This document shows, in pieces, positions 1 through 14,400 of a stretch of 64,000 nucleotides of DNA. Numbering within the stretch: the stretch's first letter is position 1; each line of letters starts with the position of its first letter. The notes under the pieces are model-generated. The model was not told the DNA's origin. It saw nothing but the letters and a program-made list of their open reading frames with translations, and ran no database searches. A program made the translations under genes and the position numbers. The stretch is from Hetaerina americana (taxonomy: Eukaryota; Arthropoda; Insecta; Odonata; Calopterygidae), in NCBI GenBank assembly GCA_022747635.1, contig JAKTNV010000014.1, positions 11,600,610 to 11,664,609 of the forward strand, in the 5' to 3' direction.

Positions 1-810
1 TGCAACTGGTTTTAGATAAAGAAAATACCTAGGACTGTAGTCTTTGTGGCTTTTTTCTATCCTTAAGTCTCCCACTTTAAGGTTGAACTAGCCAATTTTC
101 ATATTTTCCCAAGTTCATAGGGTTTATGCCAGAAAATGAAGGTAATGAGATGTTCAAGAAATAGGAGGGTTAAGACAAACATTTAAGTTAGGGGGCATAT
201 TCCACATACGAGCATTTTCTAAACATCAACAGCTCAACGCCCGTGTCATCAATTCCCTCCTCCTAGTGACAACTTCTTTGCCTCAATCAATTCTTCTCCT
301 TATGTCCCTACTTATTTGGCCATTTTTTTACATTGACTACCAGAGAATTTATTTACCAGTAATCTGAACAATACAAAAAAATGTTTGTCTTTAATGGAAG
401 TGATTTTGTCAACACCAAAGATAACATAACAGTTAACTGACCCTAGTTAGTTAATTAATTTACTTTTACCTTGATATTAATATTGAATTAACAATGCTGA
501 AAGAATTTAACATGCAAACACTGGATATTTTGTAAGATCCAGATGACAATTCGGAGCATTTGCTAGGAAGTTGAATACTCCTTTGTAGGCTTTTTATCCT
601 TAGACTTCACGTCATCTTTACCCCCCACTTCATTTCCCATATTAGTTTTCTGCCTCAGTTTATAATACAATTCTTCATACTTTCTCCTATATAAATCTGT
701 TTACATTATATAAATTACAGATTCATGGTAAATGGGGTGGAACATTTCCACAATAAAAGAGATGTAGGTTACTACCATCTTTCACTAAATAAGTTATTTG
801 GTGGAAAATT
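1..810. other. Gene-poor AT-rich stretch at left edge
   Basis: No exon, RNA gene or recognisable repeat was found here on either strand. The stretch lies downstream of exon 6 of the minus-strand KLHDC3 gene, so it is probably part of that gene's next intron. I looked for the missing C-terminal KLHDC3 exon and did not see it. Confidence 0.5.
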
Positions 811-1470
811 GTGGTAGTATTTGCCTCTGTTTACATCCTTTTATACCCTTCTCTTTCATCTATTTTTCTAATCATCTCATCTGCAATCCATGGTTCCTTC
901 GTCCTTTTCCTTATTTACAGTTCCTATAGTTTCATTTGTGGCTTTGGTTATCCCTTTTCTTTATTTATTCCCCTTTTTTGTCCATAGAAACTAGCTCCGT
1001 TCCTCACACATAATTTTCTCTATACCCTGCTAAGACTATTTTATCATCGCTCTGGTAAATGGTTCTATATTCCATTTCCTCAACCATCTTTTGTTTCATC
1101 CTCATGAATGTGATGTTACACTTCATCATATCTAAATTGTGATTTGAATCCACTCCTGGGAAATGGAGCAAATTAATCATGCTTTTCCTAAACCTATCCC
1201 TAAACATAATATAGCCTAATTGATTTCTCTCTCTGAGTTCCCAGGCATTTTCCACATGCTGACATCTATTACAGTATTTAAACCATGTGTTTGTTATGAT
1301 TAAACCCTGTCTCAAGCAGAACTCTATTGCTTCCTCTCCAAAGTCATTCCTTGTTACTAAACTGGAGTCCCCTGTCTCACTCCTCCTGCCTGCTTCTTTC
1401 CCTTCACCTGACACATTTCTACCCCCATCACTATCAAACATTTCTTTCCACGAACACACCACAATTAATA
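811..1470 (-). pseudogene. RTE-type LINE endonuclease relic
   Basis: The minus-strand reading carries the C-terminal part of an apurinic-type endonuclease of a non-LTR retrotransposon, of the kind often annotated in insects as craniofacial development protein 2-like. Recognisable pieces in order are EEAIEFCLRQGLIITNTWF, a decayed RNQxxYI segment (RNQLGYIMF), and PGVDSNHNLDMMK, which corresponds to the family SDHNLV motif with S-N in place of S-D. After the stop near 1004 the same element continues as a linker readable around 811-905 (PWIxxEMIRKIDER, interrupted). The reverse transcriptase that should follow is not visible. This is an old, truncated copy, and the family assignment (RTE versus related clades) is an inference from remembered motifs. 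Confidence 0.65.
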
Positions 1471-1944
1471 TATCTAATTGATCATATGTCTGTTTATTTC
1501 TTCCTTCATATGGTCACTTGTAGACATGCAGACCTAAACAATGACCATGGTTATTGGTTAAGCTTTTACTTTTACTATTAGTATTCCATCACTCGTCTGA
1601 TCAATGCACCCTATACATCTCCCTACCAAATATTTAATAATAATGCAAACCCTAACTGCCTCTCTTCCCTTTTGCAGTAAATTACTCCATAATTATCACT
1701 CCAATAATACCCGACTTTTACACGTCACTTTGTTCAACCCTAAAATATCTTATTTCACTCCTTAATATTTTCTAATTTCCATGTCCTCAACATCATCCCA
1801 AAATTCCAAGTCCCTAATTTTAAATAGTTTGGTTCTTTTCTGCTACAGTTTCTGCTACAGTTACAGCTAATGATGCTCACTTTACTTGGCAAGGATTTCA
1901 AGTGATGATGACCACGTAAGCTTAGCCCCTCCCACTACTGTACA

Positions 1945-2270
1945 TGATGCACGACTCAGTGGGCTGTCTCGTAGCTGCCAGGACTACCTGCATTTCTATA
2001 CGGGCACCCATCATAACTCATGGGACAAATAAATGAGATGGTTTCCTATTTCCTTCCTCAAGAGTGTTCTTAAAATGTCAATATCATTCATTGGCCTCTC
2101 CACTGGGGTCAGATTCAGATGTCTTTGCAGCTGCCTCACTGAGGGGCAGCCACTGCAGAGCAACTTTTAATCCAGCTCTTACTTATGAGCTATTTGGCAT
2201 GGGTGACCCCAACAGCATCAATTATCACTGCTTCCACCTGCTGGGTCAAACCTACCATATCAAGATGGAA
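1945..2270 (+). repeat. Dispersed repeat R1, copy 1
   Basis: This stretch shares an ordered series of blocks with 39925-40190: a CATCATAA...GGG...AAATAA...ATG block, CTTCCTCA[A/G]GAGTGTT, and a GCA..CT..CTCAC[T]GAGG block. The spacing and order agree while many bases differ, so the two are old copies of one interspersed element. It may be the tail of a SINE or LINE. No coding potential is supported, and the 82-codon open frame crossing it is incidental. Confidence 0.5.
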
Positions 2271-2477
2271 GTCCAAGGAGTAAGATATATACATATTAGC
2301 ATTGTATACTAATCACTGTAGATATTCCTAATTCACAAATAATACTGCCTCACTGCATTTGGAAATTATTTTAAAATCATGATTTTGCGAAAATCAATGG
2401 TAGTTTCTAAAATTAAGACACCTTAAAAGAGTATCCATTTACAAAAAACTTAATTAGTACACCAAAGTATTTCTTAC

Positions 2478-5400
2478 CTAGTACCTCCAAAAAGAAAAAC
2501 CCTGTCACCAACAACACAACAAGACTGTCTTCTTCTCTTGCAGGGTCGTTTCCCACGAGTTTTGACTTGCATCCAGTGATTAGCTGCTGAAAGATTAAAA
2601 TAAATCATGAAAATATGCTTCTGTTCCTACCATAAAATTTTTCGACAAACTATCTAAATCGAAATATACCACCTACACCATGTATTAAATAAAAATGTAC
2701 CAAAAGACTTAATAATGACCACTCACACCTGAATTATCTAAATTTATAAAAAAAATTATTTAAGTAAAATACTACAGATGCATCAAATCCAAAATTTGAT
2801 TGAAAGTTTGCAAAGCAATATTTGAATTGCTTGTTTGGCATTATGGCTTTTAACATCTTAAACGACAAACCGTTCCTGCATTCAGAGCCTGAAACTGCAA
2901 ACGCCATATTACAGGAACTCACCATTTACTTTTCATTATATCTTATCAAAAAGAATAGCTCATTAAAAATTAGTGGTAATACTGCAAAATCAACTGCAAA
3001 ACTACCAGCATCTCCTATACATAAGGATAAACAATTGACAGTGACTTGATTATACTGTTCAAATACCTCCATATATACCAAAAATAAATACTCAAGGCTA
3101 TTCTTGTTCAATCAGTTATATCTACAGTGGCAATAAGTTATAGATGAACTTACCAAGCTATGAAATCTATAGATGATGTAGAAATGTAATGGTAAGTACT
3201 CTGGCAGGGTGATATATTTTTCATTTTTGAGCACTTTCTTTCTCTAGATACCCTTCTTAAACCCAGTTAGTTATGAGAAACTGGGGATTATGAGGAAAAC
3301 TATTAATGAAGATGTCCCTTGTCAAAATGGATCTCACAAAAAACAACCAAAGAGGTCTGTTCAATAAAAATGTAATAAATTACTTGCCCTATAAGATTAA
3401 TTATGCCAACATTTAATTTTATATTCAATCATTAGCTTGATTTATTATGTACATGCGATAGAAGCTTCATGGAGTTCCCGGCACAATTGTGTCACTGGTA
3501 GACATTGCCTGATGAAACGTTATTTGCCTAAGCCTGCTGCTGATGATAAAAAATGCCTTTCATGAAGGTGGCCCTTCATATTGATTAAGAGGAAGGATTG
3601 ACATGGGTCTAGGTTTCGAATGTCAGGAGGATAAGAAACACTTCACATTGATTGTTGTGCGATAACTGCAATTTTGCAGTGAGTTTTGTGAAACCCACCA
3701 TGCACCGACACATTCCATGTGCAATGCTTCTGTTACCAAAATTTGGATGCAAATGAAATTTTCATTATTTATGATAACGCTCGTCATTATTTGATGATCT
3801 TCTAACACAATTTGATTAATTCCACAAGAGCAGTGACCAAGTTATGGGTGCACCTCCCTTTGACATTGTCTTCCTTCTTTTAGCATTTTAAACCATCTTC
3901 TGGCTATTATACGAGGGCGGTTCAATAAGTACCCATGTTTGCCAACAAAGGGCATTCCTGAGGGAAGTTTATGCTATCATTGTGTGCAGCCATCTATTAA
4001 ACGATGGTGAAACAAATTTCAAACTGATTTAAAGGTTAGTTTGGATTTGGCAGCCATTCGAGTAAGATGTGTTTCGTGATTTTCGCTAAGATGGAAAAAG
4101 AGCAGTATCGTTCGGTAATTCGCTTTTTGTTTTTGGATGGGAATAAATGCAAGGAGATAAAAGCAAAGTTGGATGCTGTTTATGGGGACACTTTGCCATC
4201 TATGACCACAGTTAAATATTGGTTCAACGAATTTAAACGTGAGCGAACATCTGTTTTTGATGAGGAGCGACCAGGATGCCTGGCAGACGTGGTTACTGAG
4301 GAAATCATTCAAAAAGTCTACGCCATGATTCTCGCTGATTGACGAACAAAAGTGCACGAAGTAGCAGAGGCCGTGGGTGTGTCAACCGGAACAGCAATCA
4401 ATATTTTACATGATAAGTTGGCGACGAAAAAATTGTCAGCCCGATGGGTGCCGCTATTGCTCACCCTGGACAACAAGCTGATCTGGAGTTGTCGCCGCCA
4501 CACTGCATGAACTACACTATGAATTGCTTCCGTACCCCCCGTATTCACCCAATCTGGCCCCCTGTGACTTTTTCTTATTCCCTAACATGAAGAAATGACT
4601 CGCGGGAAAAAAAATTTAGCTCAAACAAGGAAGTTATCGCCGAGACAGAGGCGTATTTTGGAGAGTTTGACAAATCCTATTTTCTGGAGGGGTTAAAAAA
4701 TGGCCTACACGTTGGGAGAAGTGTATCTTTCTAAAAGGGGACTATGTTGAAAAATAAAATTTTTTTTTCAAAAAAATGGTTTCTTCATTTCTAACATGGG
4801 TAATTATTGAACCACCCTCGTATAAGGAAGAACAGACTCAACACATCTCCTGTAGAATAACATCGACCTCAATCAACAAGTTTTCAGGAGAAAGCAAAAT
4901 TTCAGCTAGGCATATTACTCGTCATGTGCTACCTCCATAGATGCCAAAGGAGAACAGAACATACTTCAACTTGCAATACCTGCCGCTGACACAATATAGG
5001 AGCAAAATCAATTAAACTTTTACTATATTTACATTAAACGCTAAGCTAACAATATAACATACAATTTATTTTTGGCTACAATAAATTATGCAAATAAAAA
5101 TATAGCATGAATTTCTACTGAACAGTTGTCATAAATCATGACTTTACTGCATTTTACTAAAATGTAAATAAAGCAACAATGAGTTCTTGATGTACACGCC
5201 ACTCAAAGAAAAAATTTCATTGAAACATCACAAGACAACCAAGAGCATATAGATTATAATTAAAATGTTTACTAATCTAATATATTTTAATGAATTACCT
5301 GGCACAAAGCAGTACAGATCATTAAAATGTTTATCTTCAATTCCATTGTATCCTCCAAATATATAAAGGTGATTCTTGTACACAACTGAAAAATAGTAAG

Positions 5401-8400
5401 AGAAAATTATATTTTACCAGGGGTACTTGAGTCACTCATTATTGAACATCATTTTGATTCCATTCCTTGAGAGCATAGCAAATTCTTTAAGGTATTTTTT
5501 TACAGGTTAATTCATTATGAATAACTGATCGTAGCACTTTTCCTCTTGATAATCAAGTGGAAAAGTGCTACGATTAGTTATTCATTATGCTCAACTTCCA
5601 CCACATCACGCCCGAAGCTACACAATTTGAGGTTAATTCATTGATCTAGTTATGAAAATACATACTCCAAATTCAATATAACCAAGGGTAATACAAAGAA
5701 TCACAACAAAATAAGGAAAAATCATATAACAAATGCAATTTCACTTTGAAATAATCGACATTGACAGAAAATTTTAAAATAAATACGTGGACTTCTCCTA
5801 TTCTTCCATTGATATCTTATTTTACAGCCTAATACCACAGACAAAAATTTAAATCTGGCTATTATTTCAGTTTTTCCCTAAAAGGTCATTCCTTATGCTA
5901 TATTCATGTTTTAAGTACATCTTTTACAATTTGACAATTTACGTACGGACATGAGGGTATTGAAAGATAGTTTTCTTCACATTAACAGGTTTAAAGCACT
6001 GAACATTTCTGCTCTGTGAGTCCACCTGTCACATTCCATCCGCAGACCCCCTACTTCCTTCCATACTGGATAAAAGTACATAAATATAAGATATTGGACA
6101 AGAGTGCAGATGACACTTGTACTCATTCAAGACCTACAGATGATGATGTAGATTCAAACTGGCGAGGTAATAAATTTTTTAACTAGTAGAAAGTGGTATT
6201 ATTTGGTCATTATTATACTCTAATTCCACCGTAACATGCCTAAAAAGATTTTTACTGTAATATTGGTTCACACTTCAATAAAGTTCATTAAAGGCAATAT
6301 GGTAAGTTCAAACTAAACCACCAATGCCTTTGTCAATACATATTGTTGACTGATAAATTTCTGAATCTTGTTAATAAATTAACTTAGCTGTGTAATAATA
6401 CATTCTAAGGAAAATTAAATATTCAATGGAAAATACAACGTAATTTTGAGACCTGCAATCAATAACTTTACAATGAGCAATTACAATATTTCATTCAACA
6501 CTTTTCATTATGGATGAAAGACTATATGTACTGCAGCCGCACTTTGCAGAGGTCATGGTATTTTAACCAAAATTCAAACAACTGTACTTTACTAACTGAA
6601 CAAATATTCCATGCAGGAGGACACAATTTTACTAGAGGAGTTGGTCTCCTCAATATGTGGATGTTGACAATGAATTTCATGAACTTCTGAAGTGAATGGT
6701 TTAATTGTTTGGGGGAAGTAACAGCTGCTTGAACCTTTGATTAATAATGCCAATTTCATTTAACTAATGACTGTCAGGTCACAATGCCTAAATGAAACAG
6801 ATACATGTAAATTATAAGTAGCATTCATTTGTATTCAAGTCTTTGGCATAACTTCATGAAACATCATGCTTAGTAAATGCAGCCATTATGTATATTTTCA
6901 CAATATTTTAGTAATGCATGGTCATTTTTGTCTTTAAATGACGTCATCAAGAACAAATGATTCACAAGAAAGAAAAAATATATCCTTTCAAGAAGAGTGG
7001 GCAAGGAGAAGAAGAATTAGTCATTAGAATTTGGGAGAGAAAACATGCATAGTCACCTATGTTTTCCCTCGCTAATGGAATAAGGGTCATCATTATTATT
7101 AATTTATTTGTTTTGGTTCAAGTTAATCCATGTAACAATTACCTGAGCTCACATAGGAGTGTTACCAATTGATAACTGCGTTATCCTCACATTCCTCATT
7201 GGTTCTACAAAAAGTGATGTCATAAAGAAAACTAAATGTTGACAACATATTCATCCATTACAATGAAAAATAAGCCCAAAAAAGAAGTCAATATGCTCCA
7301 GGCCACATCATCAACATTACCTCTGGCCTATTATTTTAACGCAGAGTGGTGTAGCTATGGGCTATAGATTCTGAGAAGTACACGTAAATGAAGTCAATTC
7401 ATTCAATTAAAACAAACTGAAAAGATTACTAAATACCATCAGTGACCATATTTATGCTGTGATCCAAATCTGCTATCTATTATGCGAGAAAATCAATGCC
7501 ATTGAGGCACTCAGTTGAGCTGATTTCCTATATTCTTGAAGATTTACCAGTAGACAACTTTTTCTTAGCAAAAAGCATAAGCAAATGGATCAAATCTGAC
7601 TTACATGCAGAGTGACTCCTACGGCCGAGAGGGATTTCGCCCTCAGTTGATGGACAGTGCCATGTGGAGGTAAGAGTTTCTAGGTAAACAATTTCATTGC
7701 TATAGACCTCTTCTTGTGAGTGATAAGGGCCATAAACATCACCCCTTCCTCCAAAAATATACATTTTCGTTCCCACAGCTGATGCAGAGTGAAAATCTCT
7801 GTAAGATGGTGGAGTTCCCTATGGAGAGAAATAATATAATTAGCATGGCCAATTTCATTTAACATGGGGCACCAAGTGAATATTATCAAGGAAGCTAGAG
7901 GGATGAAGTTAATCACAACTTTTAACAATGACAGACAAGAGACTTTCAGCCCCTTCACCTTTTTAACATTTTCAACTTATTCATTTCACATACAGGACCT
8001 GTCCCAAAAAGAAATAGAATAAATCCAGGGAAATAATTTATGGCATATCAAATTAAAAATTACTTAAATTCTTCAAAATTGCACCCTTAGGCATCGACAC
8101 ACTGATGCCAGCACCTATCTAGTCGCAGTATGCTTCCTGGAATGTGTCAATAGGAACCTCATTTAGACACCTAATCATGGCATTTTGACATTATCCAGCA
8201 TTCCAAAATGGTTTCTGTTCAAGCTCCTTTTTATTCTTGGGGACAATAAGAAGTACGGTGATGCCGCACGACTGGGACATCCCATGACTGGGGTAGCATT
8301 GCCACCTTGTGCTTGTCCAGGTACTTGGTAGTCCACGAGGAATGTGGTGTGAGACTAGGGTACATTGTTATGATGCAGCCTCCAGTTGGCGAAGATCTCT

Positions 8401-11400
8401 TTCCTGATGCATTGTACTGTTTTCTGCACCCTTTTGAGGACTTTCATGCAAAACCTACTGTTCACTGTCTGTCTCCAAGGCACATATTCTTTGTGGATAA
8501 TGCCTTAATCATTCAACTTATCATTAAATCATTCCACTTATTTTTGGGACTGACCCTGTAATTGTGAACTAAGGTCTTAACATAAGTCTCTATATTCTAG
8601 GCATCATGAGGGATGCTTAGACAGTTTTTGATCTATTACTAAATTTGGTACATTATTGGAAGTCAGATGAAGGGGTTTTAATCAAGTGAATCAGTTACTA
8701 GCTCTTGCAGTGGTGCCCATGTACCATAGTTCAATCGATAGCAGAACATAATCACATGCATAATACCCAACTGTTTTTACATAAAAAATACTCCACTTTT
8801 ATTTTGCTTTGGTTCATATTCACATTTAATGTGCAATAATCATAATTATAGTATTAAAGAATTAAAGACAAGCAACTCTAACTAGAATTGTGACCATAAC
8901 AAATAATTTCAAACAATTTTATAAATTATGATGGCAAGGATAGCAATTTGTAGGAGTTTATCATTGATCTCTACTGATTGGCAATGGGTAACAACCCTTA
9001 ACAGACCAGTTACAATTAAGATGGCTCAATTATGATAAAAGATGAATATGAGGTCTGTTCAAAAAGTATTGCAAATTTTGAATTTTCGCAGGTTACATAT
9101 ATTTGATTTCCGATTTTTTTGTGGCGTTATGTTGGTGCTTATAGTATGTCTCCCACTTATGCCAAAAATTCGGCCATTTTGAATACTCAGTTAATTTTTG
9201 ACAGCTGTTTGGCTTGGACATGTTCTGGCTTGTCTTTGATTTTTACCAGTTCCAAAAAAAGGATCTAAGAATCTGTATCAAATTTTGAGTGAAAAACAAA
9301 ATTAAGTGCGTGGACGCATTCCAAAAGTTGACTGGGGCATATGGAGAAGCTACCTTGGACCAAAGCAATGTTTATCGGTCATACAAAATGTTCTCAGAGG
9401 GCTGAAAAGATGTGAAACATAAAGAGCGTGCCGGATGCCCGAGCATGCCAACAACAGATGAAAACATTGATGAAGTGAAGAAAATAGCATTGGCTAATCG
9501 TTGAATCACCGTTAGAGAAGTTGCTGAGGACCTAAACATATCAATTGGCTAGTACCATTTAATTTTTACCAATGATTTGTGCATGAAATGGGTCACCGTG
9601 TAATTTGTACCAAAATTGCTCAATTTCAACCGAAAACAGCAATGCATTAACATTGCTAATGAGGTGTTGGACTCTGTCTGCAACTACCCAAATTTGCTCC
9701 AGAGGGTCATAATCGCTGACAAAACATGGGTTTACGGTTGTAACGTGGAAACTAAAGCTTAATCATCCCAATGGAAGCTTCAGCACAAGCCAAGACCGAA
9801 AAAAGCAAACCAAGTTCGGTCGAATGTGAAAGTTTGGCTTACAGTTTTCTTCGATTGCAGGGATGTGGTGCATCATGAGTTCTTGCCACAGGGTAGAACT
9901 GTATAAAGAATATTACCTGCAAGTTATGTGTGTGCAAGTTTGCAGGAAGCAATCTGCCACAAATACCCAGATTTGTGGGAGACAAAAATTGGCTTTTGCA
10001 CCATGACAACGCCCCTTCTCTCACATCGTTACCAGTGCGCAAATTTTTGGCCAAAAACAACACACTCATGATACTGCAGCCACCGTATTACCCAGATCTG
10101 GCCCCCAGTGACTTTTCCTTGCTCCTAAAATGAAGAGGCCCAAGAAATGGCAACGCTACGCTACGATTGACAAGATAAAAACTGCATATAGGGAGGGGCT
10201 GAACAAGATCACAAAAAATGATTTCTTGAAGTACTTCGAGGATTGAAAAAACATTGGCACAAGTGTATAAGATCTAATGGGGATTACTTTGAGGGGGGCA
10301 AAATAGATATTCATGAATAAATAAATAATTATTGAAAAAACACAAAAGTCGTGATACTTTTTGAACAGACCTCATTAGTGTGTATGGGTAGGTTGTCCAA
10401 GTATTTTGAAAATTCTTGGTGGAATCATTCACCCACATCATGGATACCACTACTTGGTAAATACGTTTTACTTACTTTAGTGACAACGTATCTCCATTCC
10501 ATTGTCTCCAAATCCAATGCATGGACATCTTGGGAAAACCTATCAATTTCCTCTTCAAATCCTCCAAATATATACATAGAATGTCTTATCACACAAGCAG
10601 AGTGGCCATCACGAGCACCAGGTATTATTCCATGGACTTTGGGGCAACTCCATTTCAAAGTTTCTACATAAAAAGTAAGGAGAATTAGATTACCAATGAT
10701 TTCATTCTCTATCACTGATTTTGCCATAATCAACCCACCAATAACCACCAAAAAACCATAAGGAATGAAAGGAGGCATGTATTATATATCCCAGCCCATA
10801 AAATGCACCCACACATAAGATGTACCATAATTTTTCAGGTTAGAATTTATGAAATACACTTGAATCTGACAGAACAGATTAAAATATTTTAATATTAACA
10901 ATTAATATGAAGAAAATTTAATGCATAAATTAAAAAATTAGTGGCTACACATATAGCGCCATTCAATTATCGCAGATCCCACAAATTATGTTGTCTATGA
11001 TCCAAAATGTCTCCAAGATGCCTTGCTCCCGTGTTTTGAAGCATGATTCACCAATTAAAGTTAAAATGCAATATTGTAAGACAATCTTCTCTCTTAAGAT
11101 TCCATGAGGTTATTATCATTTTCACTTTTTATGCAACACTTAGTTTCTGTTTTTTTTTTATATTATCGAAATTTGTATTTAAATTAACCATTTTCTATGC
11201 CTTTATGACACTCTCATACTACTTAAATTGATGAGCCTGTAGACTCCAGGTTTATTGGGAAAGATTAGTGATTATTTTATGAGAGTTTTGACCAGAGAGA
11301 AAATAAAAGATTGATAAAGGAAAGTACTCAAGAGGAAACCCAACACATATTAATCTTCGCAGCAGTATCACATATGATATGAAATTAAATGTGCTACATT

Positions 11401-14400
11401 GAACACATTTCTGATTTGGAAATTTTTTAAGGAAGTACTTTCAATGAAATATTTAAAGTTTGTTGCCTGCGACTGACTCAGCACAGTGAAATTATTGAAA
11501 TATGTAATTAAGGCGACCGTTTCCTATGCCTGATGTGGGGGAGAAAATTAATAGTCTTATTTTACCCACAAATAGGCTTGATCATCTATGCCGAAGTTAT
11601 ATCCGGGTACCCCTGACCCATTCGATACAGGCCAATTTTAGAGTACATTTTGGAGTAAAAAAGTGTGTCTTATGGATGAGGGAATATGGCATTAAAAATG
11701 GATAATTGCAATGGGTATTTTGGCTATCAGTAAATAATACTGATAAATAATTCATGGCATGTTGGAGAACAATGAATAACCTCGAGTGAATGAATGTAAA
11801 TTTATGGCAGCAGCAGTGCCTGCCTTAAACAGGATACCTTCACCTTCCAAAGTGTGAGGTATAATTCCAAGGTTTCAAGTTTCTAGAGGAAAACACAGGT
11901 GCTGTGACATTATTGTGCACCAAAAGAATGCTCTGGAGCATGTATGTCTAAGAAGGGGAAAATAATATAGATCATAATTGAGGAGGCTTTGAGACTGTGG
12001 TGTACGAGAATCTTGACCCCCGTAAACATGGCATTGAATAACTACCTAATTCTGTAATTAAAATATGTGGATATAAGAAAGTGCATTAATAGTTCCATGA
12101 GGGTATAAAGATTTGTATTTTTCAAATGTTACCATTAAGCTTAGCATTAGGCTTATTTGTAACGTGAACTATGAAAGTATGTTTCATAAATATCTTAAAT
12201 ATTAAATTCTAGTGTCCTGGGATTTGAACCCTAATCCCTCAATATCCAGGTGAATGCTTTGGCCAATTAATCTACCAAGGCATCCTTCAAAACTGTGAAT
12301 TTCTAGGTGCTCTAAAGGAACAAGATCTTATGATGAAATACCATAAATACAATGTCACAAGTGATCATAGTTGTACACATTGTGCCACAGTCCATGAGGT
12401 TAAAGGCAACGTTTAAAGATAGAGAATAAGATAGCAAAAGACAGAGATAGGAAAGTTATTACCTGGCAGTATGCAGAAATTACAGATGCTATTTGCAATG
12501 ACTGTGAGTTCCCTGAATGAATATTATTGAGATGAAGATTCAAAAATAACAGGAAAGGCTAGAACATTCAGTCTAAAAATGTCTTTTATCATTACATAAT
12601 CAACTATTCAATTCACAAGATTGATAAGGATGTAAGTATTTCAGGACCTAGACAAGATTGGAATCATATGTGGGATAAGAACTTGAAAATGAGTTGCACT
12701 ATGACTGGAGTTGAATTACCAAGCACAAGTAATACATTAGAAGTGAATGTGTTCTTTTATCAGGAGAGTAAACTCATACGTCAAATTTTTGCCAGAAAAT
12801 CAACCTTACAGGATTCTCCACAAATTTTTGAAGGTAAATATACCTTTTAGGTGGTCAGCAGATTATGAGTCTCTCAAATGAATTAAGTATTTTTATCACT
12901 TGAGCAAGTTCAGTCCATTTCAGTTCGAGTGCGAGCAGCCTCACCTTACGAGCATAATTCATTCCAGAATCTTACTCATAATGCAAAACACTCAAAAAGC
13001 AAAACAATTATTCCATTGCAAATTAATTTTAAATATGATGTCTTCTACGCCGAAAAAAAATGTTGATTAGGTTTATGAAAGACAATTACATGGACATCAT
13101 TTAAGATCATGAATCATCTTCATCTTTTCTTCTATAGTGGAATGAACTAATCTGGAATGCAAATTCAATCTGTAGATTACAAATCACATTAAGCCTGCTC
13201 TTCCGGACTTTACACTCCATTTAAGGCTCGGGGAGTTTCTGAATGGTAAATAAGCAGCAGTTTAATTTTGAGATCGCTGCTTGAATTGGTGCAAAATAGC
13301 AGCATGTGACTTTCTCTCATTGACTGATCATCAGCCAATGCATTCTCCTCTGTAGTCATATAGTTTTGCTTCAGCATCTTTTTCCAGAAGAGACCCATTT
13401 TGTCACAACTAAAAACCTCTTGCAGCAGGTTAGCCACATATTCTAAGAGTTTCTGAAAGTCACCGATGAAGTTTTCTGATACCTTTGAGTCAAAGCTTAC
13501 TCCTTCACTGTGCCTCACAATGCTTAGAATGCTGGTTCTCTTAAACATTTTCAATCACCCGTGGCTTAACTCAAATACCTCTTCTTCTGCCATTGATGTT
13601 CCTGGCACCTTCACAACTACACGTAGGTCAGTAAAAATCGCTTTTGCCTTCTCACTAATCATATTCTCATTCGTAGTGGTACATTTTAATTGCTTTTCAT
13701 TCATCAATATGAGAAGCAACCTTTCAACATTGTTGAGAATACATACTATATATGTTCCACATATTCTTGTCACTCCCATTGAAACATTTTGTGACATTTT
13801 CTCAAGGGCTATTAAACTTTGCACAAAAAACACAAACAATAGGACTGAACACAAGTTTGGACAAATGTGTGATCACTAGTGTACACTAAGATGATGGCAA
13901 AACAAGTGCTAAATACAGACTTAAGCAGCAGGCACACAATCAATGCAAGACTTCCCCTTGCCTATAACTTGCTATGCAAAATTTCACTTGTTAAATGAGT
14001 CATCTGAAAAAAATATATTTCAGTTGTTACCTGAATTATTCATTATGCGAGGTGCTTATTAAGTGAATAGTAACTGTATCAATTTGGAATTGATATTTGA
14101 TGCATTGAACGTCAAATGAGACGAGGGACGGTCTTATTTCATTTTAGGCACTAGGTTATTGATAAGGAGATTTAAGCCATCAACTGGGGTGTGATCAAAT
14201 TTTATTATAACTTGATGGGATGGAAACTTTACCCTCCTCAAATTATAAATCTCTTCTGGCACTTAGGCTCTTGATGAAAATACATGGATACCTCAAATGG
14301 TAGTAGTAAGACTTCCAATATGAGAATTGTTTCTTAGTGGATTTGAATACACCTTCAAGCATATTTATTAATGGAAATTTGAAGTCTTCTATCAAGGGTG

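Larger units (their letters stand above)
7819..10475 (-). other. KLHDC3 intron 3
   Basis: Two mariner relics occupy about 70 percent of this intron (7993-8558 and 9049-10375). The second ends 100 bp from the border of exon 3. The AT-rich spacer 8561-9046 shows nothing else. Confidence 0.7.

Noticed and set aside
12215..12290. Functional tRNA gene
   Set aside because: Boxes A and B are present but I could not form a proper acceptor stem and anticodon arm, so a SINE head or relic is more likely.
13466..13879. 137-codon plus-strand frame over the Tigger relic
   Set aside because: It is the antisense of the transposase relic, which is the recognisable reading.
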